Positions 45,925 through 53,614 of a stretch of DNA of 64,000 nt are shown in pieces. Made by a program: the position numbers and the translations under genes. Where the stretch lies: NCBI GenBank assembly GCA_042434945.1, contig CP170191.1:806001-870000 (forward strand), given 5' to 3'. The DNA comes from Escherichia hormaechei_A (GTDB lineage: Bacteria > Pseudomonadota > Gammaproteobacteria > Enterobacterales > Enterobacteriaceae). Under the pieces are notes generated by a model, which was given only the letters and a program-made list of their open reading frames with translations, did no database searches and was not told the DNA's origin. How positions within the stretch are numbered: position 1 is the first letter of the stretch; every line of letters starts with the position of its first letter.

Positions 45925-46716
45925 ATGAGCAGTAACTTCAGACATCAACTATTGAGTCTGTCGTTACTGGTTGGTATAGCGGCCCCCTGGGCCGCTTTTG
46001 CTCAGGCACCAATCAGTAGTGTCGGCTCAGGCTCGGTCGAAGACCGCGTCACTCAACTTGAGCGTATTTCTAATGCTCACAGCCAGCTTTTAACCCAACT
46101 CCAGCAACAACTTTCTGATAATCAATCCGATATTGATTCCCTGCGTGGTCAGATTCAGGAAAATCAGTATCAACTGAATCAGGTCGTGGAGCGGCAAAAG
46201 CAGATCCTGTTGCAGATCGACAGCCTCAGCAGCGGTGGTGCAGCGGCGCAATCAACCAGCAGCGATCAAAGCGGTGCGGCGGCATCAACGACGCCGACAG
46301 CTGATGCTGGTACTGCGAATGCTGGCGCGCCGGTGAAAAGCGGCGATGCAAACACGGATTACAATGCAGCTATTGCGCTGGTGCAGGATAAATCCCGCCA
46401 GGATGACGCAATGGTGGCATTTCAGAATTTCATCAAAAATTACCCTGATTCAACTTACCTGCCAAACGCCAATTATTGGCTGGGTCAGTTAAACTACAAC
46501 AAGGGTAAAAAAGATGATGCGGCGTACTATTTTGCTTCGGTAGTGAAAAACTATCCGAAGTCACCAAAGGCTGCTGATGCGATGTTTAAAGTCGGCGTCA
46601 TCATGCAGGACAAAGGTGACACCGCAAAAGCGAAAGCCGTATACCAGCAGGTTATCAGTAAATACCCTGGTACTGATGGCGCTAAACAGGCACAAAAACG
46701 TCTGAACGCGATGTAA
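45925..46716 (+). CDS. cpoB: CpoB (YbgF), coordinator of PBP1B and Tol
   Basis: A 263-residue periplasmic protein with signal peptide (cleavage after AAFAQA), an N-terminal trimeric coiled coil (VTQLERISNAHSQLLTQLQQ...), a Ser/Ala-rich linker (~100-140) and C-terminal TPR repeats (YPDSTYLPNANYWLGQLNY...). It couples cell-wall synthesis and outer-membrane constriction. It starts nine bases after pal. Matches K-12. Confidence 0.95.
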   Translation: MSSNFRHQLLSLSLLVGIAAPWAAFAQAPISSVGSGSVEDRVTQLERISNAHSQLLTQLQQQLSDNQSDIDSLRGQIQENQYQLNQVVERQKQILLQIDSLSSGGAAAQSTSSDQSGAAASTTPTADAGTANAGAPVKSGDANTDYNAAIALVQDKSRQDDAMVAFQNFIKNYPDSTYLPNANYWLGQLNYNKGKKDDAAYYFASVVKNYPKSPKAADAMFKVGVIMQDKGDTAKAKAVYQQVISKYPGTDGAKQAQKRLNAM

Positions 46717-46724
46717 TGCATAAC

Positions 46725-46758
46725 ACACGACCAGAAGTCGCATTATTTCTGGTCGTGT
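46725..46758. other. Perfect 12-bp hairpin after cpoB
   Basis: ACACGACCAGAA (46725-46736) pairs with TTCTGGTCGTGT (46747-46758) around a 10-base loop, nine bases after the cpoB stop and with no U tract. Likely 3'-end protection or weak termination before the tRNA promoter. Confidence 0.6.
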
Positions 46759-46802
46759 CGTGCGAATCATAAGCAGTTGAGTGATCTGCATCGAAATTTT
46801 TG

Positions 46803-46830
46803 TTGCGCTCAAGTCTGAAATCAGTAATAT
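46803..46830 (+). promoter_or_regulatory. tRNA operon promoter
   Basis: TTGCGC (46803-46808), 16-bp spacer, TAATAT (46825-46830) followed by the G+C-rich discriminator GCCGCC. This is the typical stringently controlled stable-RNA arrangement, about 40 bp before the processed tRNA end. Confidence 0.7.
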
Positions 46831-46880
46831 ATGCCGCCGTTGCCACGGGATATCAAACAAACCGAAAGCAACGAAAAAGT

Positions 46881-46956
46881 GGGTCGTTAGCTCAGTTGGT
46901 AGAGCAGTTGACTTTTAATCAATTGGTCGCAGGTTCGAATCCTGCACGACCCACCA
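46881..46956 (+). tRNA. lysT: tRNA-Lys (anticodon TTT), copy 1
   Basis: A 76-nt cloverleaf starting GGGTCGTTAGCTCAG, with anticodon loop CTTTTAA, TTCGAATC T-loop and encoded CCA. The acceptor stem GGGTCGT/ACGACCC is perfect. First of five tRNAs in one array; the symbol is by position. Confidence 0.97.
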
Positions 46957-46982
46957 ATCGCTAAGGTGGAAGCGGTAGTAAA

Positions 46983-47056
46983 ACGTGAAGGATAACGTTG
47001 CATCAGCAACGGCCCGAAGGGCGAGACGAAGTCGAGTCATCCTGCACGACCCACCA
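46983..47056 (+). repeat. rtT-like spacer repeat, copy 1
   Basis: ACGTGAAGGATAACGTTGC... through GGCCCGAAGGGCGAGACGAA to CATCCTGCACGACCCACCA. The last 17-18 bases duplicate the 3' end of tRNA-Lys including CCA. The same module recurs at 47274 and 47494. Confidence 0.85.
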
Positions 47057-47091
47057 CTAACATACTTAGTTGTAGTATCCAGCGTAGTATT

Positions 47092-47167
47092 GGGTGATTA
47101 GCTCAGCTGGGAGAGCACCTCCCTTACAAGGAGGGGGTCGGCGGTTCGATCCCGTCATCACCCACCA
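47092..47167 (+). tRNA. valT: tRNA-Val (anticodon TAC)
   Basis: A 76-nt tRNA beginning GGGTGATTAGCTCAGC, anticodon loop CTTACAA, T-loop TTCGATC, encoded CCA; acceptor stem GGGTGAT/ATCACCC. Only three bases separate it from the next tRNA-Lys. Confidence 0.97.
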
Positions 47168-47170
47168 CTC

Positions 47171-47246
47171 GGGTCGTTAGCTCAGTTGGTAGAGCAGTTG
47201 ACTTTTAATCAATTGGTCGCAGGTTCGAATCCTGCACGACCCACCA
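47171..47246 (+). tRNA. lysW: tRNA-Lys (anticodon TTT), copy 2
   Basis: Sequence identical to copy 1, directly downstream of tRNA-Val in the same transcript. Confidence 0.97.
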
Positions 47247-47273
47247 GTTTTAACATCAAACTCAGATGTTAAG

Positions 47274-47344
47274 CGTGAAGGATAACGTTACGCCAGCAAC
47301 GGCCCGTAGGGCGAGCGAAGCGAGTCATCCTGCACGAGCCACCA
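47274..47344 (+). repeat. rtT-like spacer repeat, copy 2
   Basis: CGTGAAGGATAACGTTACGC...GGCCCGTAGGGCGAGCGAAG...CATCCTGCACGAGCCACCA. It is three bases shorter than the other copies and has one substitution in the tRNA-like tail (GAGCC for GACCC). Confidence 0.85.
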
Positions 47345-47392
47345 ATTTTAAAGATTGGTTCCGAGTAGAAATCTTTCAGGTAACACCCATAT

Positions 47393-47468
47393 GGGTCGTT
47401 AGCTCAGTTGGTAGAGCAGTTGACTTTTAATCAATTGGTCGCAGGTTCGAATCCTGCACGACCCACCA
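47393..47468 (+). tRNA. tRNA-Lys (anticodon TTT), copy 3
   Basis: Identical 76-nt tRNA-Lys. In K-12 I recall two more tRNA genes in this array (seven in all), so this copy cannot be matched to a specific K-12 gene. Confidence 0.97.
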
Positions 47469-47493
47469 ATTTAAAGGTGGTTACTGGTAGAGA

Positions 47494-47567
47494 ACGTGAA
47501 GGATAACGTTGCGTTAGCAACGGCCCGAAGGGCGAGACGAAGTCCAGTCATCCTGCACGACCCACCA
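47494..47567 (+). repeat. rtT-like spacer repeat, copy 3
   Basis: ACGTGAAGGATAACGTTGCG...GGCCCGAAGGGCGAGACGAA...CATCCTGCACGACCCACCA, nearly identical to copy 1. Confidence 0.85.
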
Positions 47568-47600
47568 TCCTGAATGATTAAAGCAGCATAATCCCGCAAG

Positions 47601-47676
47601 GGGTCGTTAGCTCAGTTGGTAGAGCAGTTGACTTTTAATCAATTGGTCGCAGGTTCGAATCCTGCACGACCCACCA
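47601..47676 (+). tRNA. tRNA-Lys (anticodon TTT), copy 4
   Basis: Identical tRNA-Lys, last of the array, followed directly by the operon terminator. Confidence 0.97.
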
Positions 47677-47680
47677 ATGT

Positions 47681-47707
47681 AAAAAAGCGCCCTAAAGGCG
47701 CTTTTTT
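47681..47707 (+). terminator. Terminator of the tRNA operon
   Basis: AAAAAAGCGCCctaaaGGCGCTTTTTT four bases after the last tRNA. Confidence 0.92.
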
Positions 47708-47872
47708 GCTATCAGGCATCTCTCAATTTCAATTCTTGACCCTGATGACATACTCCGCGCTTGCTGCGTAAACAACTTTACGTCGGAGGAATAAGACGCA
47801 AAGTGTGGCATTCGGCATCTCATACGTAATTCGAGTGACTTTTCCCCACCATTCGACTATCTTGTTTAGCAT

Positions 47873-47890
47873 ATAAAACAAATTACACCG
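47873..47890. promoter_or_regulatory. NadR box upstream of nadA
   Basis: TGTTTAgcatatAAAACA matches the NadR operator (TGTTTA-N6-TAAACA) with one mismatch, 62 bp before nadA. NadR represses nadA-pnuC when NAD is plentiful. Confidence 0.75.
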
Positions 47891-47952
47891 ATAACAGCGA
47901 ATATTACGCTAATGTCGGTTTTAACGTTAAGCCTGTAAAACGAGATGGTAAG

Positions 47953-48996
47953 ATGAGCGTAATGTTTGATCCAGACACGGCGATTTATCCTTTCCCCCCG
48001 AAGCCGACGCCGTTAAGCATTGATGAAAAAGCGTATTACCGCGAGAAGATAAAACGTCTGCTAAAAGAACGTAATGCGGTGATGGTTGCCCACTACTATA
48101 CCGATCCCGAAATTCAACAACTGGCAGAAGAAACCGGTGGCTGTATTTCTGATTCTCTGGAAATGGCGCGCTTCGGTGCAAAGCATCCCGCTTCTACTTT
48201 GTTAGTCGCTGGGGTGAGATTTATGGGAGAAACCGCCAAAATTCTCAGTCCGGAAAAAACAATTCTGATGCCGACACTTCAGGCTGAATGTTCACTGGAT
48301 CTCGGCTGCCCTGTTGAAGAATTTAACGCATTTTGCGATGCCCATCCCGATCGTACTGTCGTCGTCTACGCCAACACTTCTGCTGCGGTAAAAGCGCGCG
48401 CAGATTGGGTGGTAACTTCAAGCATTGCCGTCGAACTTATTGATCATCTTGATAGTTTGGGTGAAAAAATCATCTGGGCACCCGACAAACATCTGGGGCG
48501 TTACGTGCAAAAACAGACGGGTGGAGACATTCTATGCTGGCAGGGTGCCTGTATTGTGCATGATGAATTTAAGACTCAGGCGTTAACCCGCTTGCAAGAA
48601 GAATACCCGGATGCTGCCATACTGGTGCATCCAGAATCACCACAAGCTATTGTCGATATGGCGGATGCGGTCGGTTCCACCAGTCAACTGATCGCTGCTG
48701 CGAAAACATTGCCACATCAGAGGCTTATTGTGGCAACCGATCGGGGTATTTTCTACAAAATGCAGCAGGCGGTGCCAGATAAAGAGTTACTGGAAGCACC
48801 AACCGCAGGTGAGGGTGCAACCTGCCGCAGCTGCGCGCATTGTCCGTGGATGGCCATGAATGGCCTTCAGGCCATCGCAGAGGCATTAGAACAGGAAGGA
48901 AGCAATCACGAGGTTCATGTTGATGAAAGGCTGCGAGAGAGGGCGCTGGTGCCGCTCAATCGTATGCTGGATTTTGCGGCTACACTACGTGGATAA
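47953..48996 (+). CDS. nadA: Quinolinate synthase A
   Basis: A 347-residue [4Fe-4S] enzyme condensing iminoaspartate with dihydroxyacetone phosphate to quinolinate, first committed to NAD with NadB. Cluster cysteines lie in [11 protein letters not shown] (~113), CWQGAC (~200) and CRSCAHCPW (~294-297). Substrate motifs HYYTDPEIQ and [12 protein letters not shown] are present. Intact and matching K-12, followed by the disrupted pnuC. Confidence 0.97.
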
Positions 48997-49033
48997 CGAA
49001 TAATATGGCGTAACGTTACGCTTTGGGGGAAAG

Positions 49034-49919
49034 ATGGATTTTTTAGTGTGCAGAATATCCTGGTACATATACCAATAGGGGCAGGCGGTTATGAATCTCT
49101 CATGGATCGAAGCGGTAGGCACGATCGCCGGGTTTGCTGTGTATTGGCCTTGCCAGTCTGGAGAAGATCAGCAACTACTTCTTTGGCCTGATCAACGTCA
49201 CCTTGTTTGGCATTATTTTCTTTCAGATTCAGCTGTATGCCAGCCTGCTATTACAGGTGTTTTTCTTTGCCGCGAATATTTACGGTTGGTATGCGTGGTC
49301 GCGACAAACCAGTCAGAACGAGGCGGAACTGCAAATCCGCTGGCTGCCGTTGCCAAAAGCCATCGCCTGGTTCGCGGCCTGCGTGGTAGCTATCGGCTTT
49401 ATGACCGTCTTTATTGATCCGGTATTTGCCTTCCTGACGCGCGTGGCGGTCTCGGTCATGTCGGGTCTGGGATTAAACGTGACGATGCCTGAGCTTCAGC
49501 CGGACGCTTTCCCGTTCTGGGATTCATGCATGATGGTGTTATCTATCGTGGCAATGATTCTGATGACGCGTAAGTATGTGGAAAACTGGCTGTTGTGGGT
49601 GATTATTAACGTGATTAGCGTCGTTATTTTTGCACTTCAGGGCGTTTACGCCATGTCTCTGGAGTACATCATCCTGACCTTTATTGCGCTCAACGGCAGC
49701 CGGATGTGGATCAACAGCGCACATGAAAGAGGCTCACGCGCGCTGTCCCATTATGGTGATGGGCGTGTGAGTGGCCGGACTGCGCCTCGTTCAGGTGACA
49801 GTCTGGCCCGTTACATGGCTGATACTTCATCTGGATGGTGGCGTGCGCAATTTCGTAGTGATGCTCAAGGAAGTGCCGAATACGTTCAAGCAACGCATCG
49901 TGATCGTGGGGCGGAATAA
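49034..49919 (+). pseudogene. pnuC: pnuC, nicotinamide riboside transporter, frameshifted, lost stop, chimeric
   Basis: The intact 239-residue inner-membrane carrier imports nicotinamide riboside. Here the native start ATGGATTTTTT has lost one T and reads out to an early stop. An extra A near 49095 and an extra T near 49132 shift the frame twice more. The body from 'SLEKISNYFFGLINV' on is open. It matches K-12 to about 49345, then a divergent orthologue follows (KAIAWFAACVVAIGF). Its stop is lost to a missing A in TTAA near 49753, so translation would run 55 further codons antisense into zitB. The distance from start to the native stop position (720 bp) equals the expected length. Confidence 0.85.
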
Positions 49920-50688
49920 CCTGAACGTGCAGCGTCATAAGCGGTTTCTCACCCACCAGCCAGACGTGAACGTGGTGAACGTTACGGACTTCAGGAATGG
50001 AACGACACAGATTGCGTTTTAGCTCGCCAATATCCAGCGACGTGGGAGCGCCTTCCAGCAGCTCATTGACGCTCTCTTTCAACAGCCGCCAGGCACTGCG
50101 TAATACAAGGCACGATACCAGCACGGAAAGAATCGGGTCGATGGGAGTCCAGCCCGTGCCCATAATGATCAGCGCGGCTACGATGGCCCCTACGGAACCC
50201 AGCAGATCGCCCAGCACATGAAGCGCCGCGGCCCGTACGTTCAGATTTTTTTCACTGCTGCCGCGGTGCAATATCCAGAACGCCAGAATATTGGCGACCA
50301 ACCCGGCAATGGCGATAACCATCATTGTCGTCCCGGCTATCGGTTGTGGATGCCGAAAGCGCTGAAAAGCCTCCCAGACGATAAGAAGAGTAATGACCAC
50401 CAGTGCAATCGCATTCACAAAGGCGGCAAGCGTGGTCAGTCTGAGCCAGCCAAAGGTGTGGCGGGTATTGGGAGGGCGACGGGCAAACTGCACGGCCAGC
50501 AGAGCAAACAGGAGCGCGGCAGCGTCGGTCAGCATATGCCCGGCATCGGCCAGCAGCGCCAGCGATCCGGATATCAGCCCGCCTATTACCTCAATTATCA
50601 TAAAGGTGGCAGTGACGCCAAAAGCCAGCAGAAGCCGTTTGGCATTTTCATCGCCAGTGGAGTGGGAATGGGAGTGGGAGTGCGCCAT
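49711..50688 (-). CDS. zitB: ZitB, zinc efflux CDF transporter (stop codon lost, C-terminus extended)
   Basis: Cation-diffusion-facilitator exporting Zn2+ by proton antiport; six membrane helices, His-rich ends (MAHSHSHSHS and HSHAHHH), zinc-site helix motifs ALLADAGHMLTD near 45 and VLGDLLGSVGA near 150. As read it is 325 residues. Homologues end after the His cluster (312 residues here), but the TAA expected near 49751 is missing one base, adding NGTARVSLFHVRC. The core is intact, so function is probably kept. Divergent from K-12. Confidence 0.9.
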   Translation of the reverse strand: MAHSHSHSHSTGDENAKRLLLAFGVTATFMIIEVIGGLISGSLALLADAGHMLTDAAALLFALLAVQFARRPPNTRHTFGWLRLTTLAAFVNAIALVVITLLIVWEAFQRFRHPQPIAGTTMMVIAIAGLVANILAFWILHRGSSEKNLNVRAAALHVLGDLLGSVGAIVAALIIMGTGWTPIDPILSVLVSCLVLRSAWRLLKESVNELLEGAPTSLDIGELKRNLCRSIPEVRNVHHVHVWLVGEKPLMTLHVQVIPPHDHDALLERIRHFLEHHYEIAHATIQMKYQPCNGPDCHLNEAQSGHSHAHHHNGTARVSLFHVRC

Positions 50689-50742
50689 GGTATCGTTCCT
50701 GATTTATTATTATTTTTAGTGTAGCGTTTTTAAGAGCTTAAA

Positions 50743-50767
50743 TAAAAAAGGAGAGCATTCGCTCTCC
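50743..50767 (-). terminator. Terminator after ybgS
   Basis: On the minus strand GGAGAGCgaatGCTCTCCTTTTTTATT, 20 bp past the ybgS stop and upstream of zitB. Confidence 0.88.
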
Positions 50768-50787
50768 CTGTTTTACCTTACGGAAGC

Positions 50788-51147
50788 TTACTGGGTAGTA
50801 CCGTCCGTTTTGGTATTGGCATCGCTGCCTACTTTGTCATTCGGGTCCGGGCATTTCCCGTCTTTACACACAGAGTTTTTATGAACCTCGTCGGTGGTCA
50901 TACCCTCATGGTTCATCGTGCCTGTGCTCGTCCCGCCGGTGTTGGTATTGCCCGTGTTGATATTACTGTTATCAACATTGTTTGGCGCAATATTCTGTTT
51001 TGCATCCGGCGCAACCTGGCCCGCTTCGGCAGCGGCATTAGCGTCGCCATTGCTGCCGGATGAGCCTGCGTCAGCAGCCAGTACGCTACCGCTTGCCAGA
51101 GTAAGGGTTGCCGTCAGGAAAAGCGTAGTCAGTTTCGTCATTTTCAT
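50788..51147 (-). CDS. ybgS: YbgS family exported protein
   Basis: A 119-residue secreted protein of unknown function with a clear signal peptide (MKMTKLTTLFLTATLTLASG, cleavage near SVLAADA) and a low-complexity Asn/Gly/Thr-rich mature part (NIAPNNVDNSNINTGNTNTG), ending with a conserved charged tail (CKDGKCPDPNDK...TKTDGTTQ). Adjacent ATG codons at 51150 and 51147 are both possible after AGGAG; I chose the K-12-like MKM start. Its repeat-rich middle differs strongly from K-12. Confidence 0.88.
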   Translation of the reverse strand: MKMTKLTTLFLTATLTLASGSVLAADAGSSGSNGDANAAAEAGQVAPDAKQNIAPNNVDNSNINTGNTNTGGTSTGTMNHEGMTTDEVHKNSVCKDGKCPDPNDKVGSDANTKTDGTTQ

Positions 51148-51363
51148 CATGGTGCTCCTGTTCTTATCGTTACGCTGGATAACATTCTCCAACAGTGCAT
51201 CTTGTTCAGTGGCGAAAGATCCCAGTTTCCTGATTTATGTCAGGATGGAATCGCGTATAAATATTTAAAAACAGTCGTTACAAGTAAAAAGCTTAGGCGA
51301 GATCTCATTTTTCGCTATTTTGTTGTGTATTTTAGGCGAATTCCAGGAATTATCTGCGCGAAG

Positions 51364-51381
51364 TGTAAAAGCCCGTTTACA
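51364..51381. promoter_or_regulatory. TyrR box upstream of aroG
   Basis: TGTAAAagcccgTTTACA is a perfect TyrR consensus palindrome 71 bp before the aroG ATG. TyrR represses aroG with phenylalanine or tryptophan. Confidence 0.85.
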
Positions 51382-51451
51382 CTTCGTGGCCGACAAGTTA
51401 GATTGAAAGGATTGCTTTCATTACTAAAGATATGGCAGAGCCGGAAAGAAG

Positions 51452-52504
51452 ATGAATTATCAGAACGACGATTTACGCATCAAAGAAATCAAAGAGTTAC
51501 TTCCTCCTGTCGCATTGCTGGAAAAATTCCCCGCTACTGAAAATGCCGCGAATACGGTTGCCCATGCCCGAAAAGCGATCCATAAGATCCTGAAAGGTAA
51601 TGATGATCGCCTGTTGGTTGTGATTGGCCCATGCTCAATTCATGATCCTGTCGCGGCAAAAGAGTATGCCACTCGCTTGCTGGCGCTGCGTGAAGAGCTG
51701 AAAGATGAGCTGGAAATCGTAATGCGCGTCTATTTTGAAAAGCCGCGTACCACGGTGGGCTGGAAAGGGCTGATTAACGATCCGCATATGGATAATAGCT
51801 TCCAGATCAACGACGGTCTGCGTATAGCCCGTAAATTGCTGCTTGATATTAACGACAGCGGTCTGCCAGCGGCAGGTGAGTTTCTCGATATGATCACCCC
51901 ACAATATCTCGCTGACCTGATGAGCTGGGGCGCAATTGGCGCACGTACCACCGAATCGCAGGTGCACCGCGAACTGGCATCAGGGCTTTCTTGTCCGGTC
52001 GGCTTCAAAAATGGCACCGACGGTACGATTAAAGTGGCTATCGATGCCATTAATGCCGCCGGTGCGCCGCACTGCTTCCTGTCCGTAACGAAATGGGGGC
52101 ATTCGGCGATTGTGAATACCAGCGGTAACGGCGATTGCCATATCATTCTGCGCGGCGGTAAAGAGCCTAACTACAGCGCGAAGCACGTTGCTGAAGTGAA
52201 AGAAGGGCTGAACAAAGCAGGCCTGCCAGCACAGGTGATGATCGATTTCAGCCATGCTAACTCGTCCAAACAATTCAAAAAGCAGATGGATGTTTGTGCT
52301 GACGTTTGCCAGCAGATTGCCGGTGGCGAAAAGGCCATTATTGGCGTGATGGTGGAAAGCCATCTGGTGGAAGGCAATCAGAGCCTCGAGAGCGGGGAGC
52401 CGCTGGCCTACGGTAAGAGCATCACCGATGCCTGCATCGGCTGGGAAGATACCGATGCTCTGTTACGTCAACTGGCGAATGCAGTAAAAGCGCGTCGCGG
52501 GTAA
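51452..52504 (+). CDS. aroG: Phe-sensitive DAHP synthase
   Basis: A 350-residue enzyme condensing phosphoenolpyruvate and erythrose-4-phosphate, first step of the shikimate pathway. Visible motifs: GPCSIHDP near 60, RVYFEKPRTTVGWKGL near 92 and GARTTESQVHRELASG near 180, with metal ligands C61, H268, E302 and D326 by family. Feedback-inhibited by phenylalanine. Matches K-12. Confidence 0.97.
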   Translation: MNYQNDDLRIKEIKELLPPVALLEKFPATENAANTVAHARKAIHKILKGNDDRLLVVIGPCSIHDPVAAKEYATRLLALREELKDELEIVMRVYFEKPRTTVGWKGLINDPHMDNSFQINDGLRIARKLLLDINDSGLPAAGEFLDMITPQYLADLMSWGAIGARTTESQVHRELASGLSCPVGFKNGTDGTIKVAIDAINAAGAPHCFLSVTKWGHSAIVNTSGNGDCHIILRGGKEPNYSAKHVAEVKEGLNKAGLPAQVMIDFSHANSSKQFKKQMDVCADVCQQIAGGEKAIIGVMVESHLVEGNQSLESGEPLAYGKSITDACIGWEDTDALLRQLANAVKARRG

Positions 52505-52512
52505 GGTTTAAT

Positions 52513-52590
52513 TGTCGGATGCGCCGTCAGAGTGGCGTATCCGATGAATCACCACAGGCCTGATAAGTCGCGCAGCGTCGCATCAGGCAA
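52513..52590. repeat. E. coli-type REP pair after aroG
   Basis: GTCGGATGCGCCGTC...GGCGTATCCGA followed by GGCCTGATAAGTCGCGC...CATCAGGCAA, inverted units of the GCCTGATGCG class. Confidence 0.8.
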
Positions 52591-52610
52591 TGTGCTCCAT
52601 TGTTAGCAAC

Positions 52611-52641
52611 AAAAAAGCCGACTCACTTGCAGTCGGCTTTC
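52611..52641. terminator. Bidirectional terminator between aroG and gpmA
   Basis: AAAAAAGCCGACTcacttgcAGTCGGCTTTCT hairpin with A and T runs between convergent genes. Confidence 0.85.
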
Positions 52642-52661
52642 TCATTTTAAACGAATGACGT

Positions 52662-53414
52662 TTACTTCGCTTTACCCTGGTTTGCAACCGCCGCTGCTTT
52701 CGCTGCGATCTCGTCAGCATTACCCAGATAATAGCGTTTCAGCGGTTTGAAATTCTCGTCGAACTCATACACCAGCGGCACGCCAGTCGGGATATTAAGC
52801 TCAAGAATCTCTTCTTCGCTCATGTTATCAAGATATTTCACCAGCGCACGTAAAGAGTTACCGTGTGCAGCGATGATCACGCGCTCACCGCTCTTCATAC
52901 GCGGCAGAATAGTTTCATTCCAGTAAGGGATCACGCGGTCAATGGTCAGCGCCAGGCTTTCCGTCAGCGGCAGTTCTTTCTCGCTCAGTTTCGCGTAACG
53001 CGGATCGTGACCCGGATAACGCTCATCATCTTTAGTCAGTTCCGGCGGAGTCACTGCAAAACCACGACGCCACTGTTTCACCTGCTCGTCGCCATACTTT
53101 TCAGCAGTTTCCGCTTTGTTCAGACCCTGCAACGCACCGTAGTGACGTTCGTTCAGTTTCCAGGATTTCTCAACGGGCAGCCATGCCTGATCCAGTTCGT
53201 CCAGCACATTCCACAGGGTATGGATAGCGCGTTTCAGCACAGAAGTGTAAGCAAAGTCAAAGCTGTAACCTTCCTCTTTCAGCAGCTTACCTGCTGCTTT
53301 TGCTTCGCTTACGCCTTTCTCAGACAGATCCACGTCGTACCAACCGGTGAAACGGTTTTCTTTGTTCCACTGACTTTCGCCATGACGAACCAGAACCAGC
53401 TTAGTTACAGCCAT
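52662..53414 (-). CDS. gpmA: 2,3-bisphosphoglycerate-dependent phosphoglycerate mutase
   Basis: A 250-residue glycolytic enzyme interconverting 3- and 2-phosphoglycerate. Phospho-His in [12 protein letters not shown] near 11, acid/base Glu in [12 protein letters not shown] near 89, and second His in [12 protein letters not shown] near 184. The start MAVTKLV was chosen with AGGAGTAAG upstream rather than an in-frame ATG five codons earlier. Matches K-12. Confidence 0.97.
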
Positions 53415-53442
53415 ATACTTACTCCTCAAATCATCTTTTAAT

Positions 53443-53460
53443 GATAATAATTCTCATTAT
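53443..53460. promoter_or_regulatory. Fur box upstream of gpmA
   Basis: GATAATAATTCTCATTAT closely matches the Fur consensus GATAATGATAATCATTATC, about 30 bp before gpmA. Fur control of gpmA is established in E. coli. Confidence 0.75.
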
Positions 53461-53590
53461 ATTGCCGCGACGAAGCAACAGCAATGCTTACGCATAACCA
53501 TAGCGAAAATAGTGGCGCAGTGTAAGTTGTTGTGAATATTGAGTTGCAAATATGTCGGTGTTTGCTGGTGATTTGAACAATATGAGATAA

Positions 53591-53609
53591 AGCCCTCATG
53601 ACGAGGGCG
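53591..53609 (-). terminator. Terminator-like hairpin after galM
   Basis: On the minus strand GCCCTCgtcatGAGGGCTTTAT, six bases past the native galM stop. Short U run. Confidence 0.65.
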
Positions 53610-53614
53610 TAACA

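Larger units (their letters stand above)
49345..51200. other. Foreign-type segment 5: pnuC 3' part, zitB, ybgS
   Basis: PnuC residues after ~105, ZitB and YbgS are divergent orthologues of the K-12 proteins. nadA before and aroG after are K-12-like. The right edge is in the ybgS-aroG intergenic region. Estimated from recalled protein sequences. Confidence 0.6.

Noticed and set aside
46983..47567. Spacer repeats in the tRNA array as a CRISPR array
   Set aside because: Only three copies, irregular spacing set by the intervening tRNAs, repeats of ~72 bp ending in a tRNA tail, and no cas genes nearby.
49763..49919. C-terminal extension of PnuC as a new functional domain
   Set aside because: The extension is antisense to the zitB coding sequence and is explained by one missing base in the expected TTAA stop.
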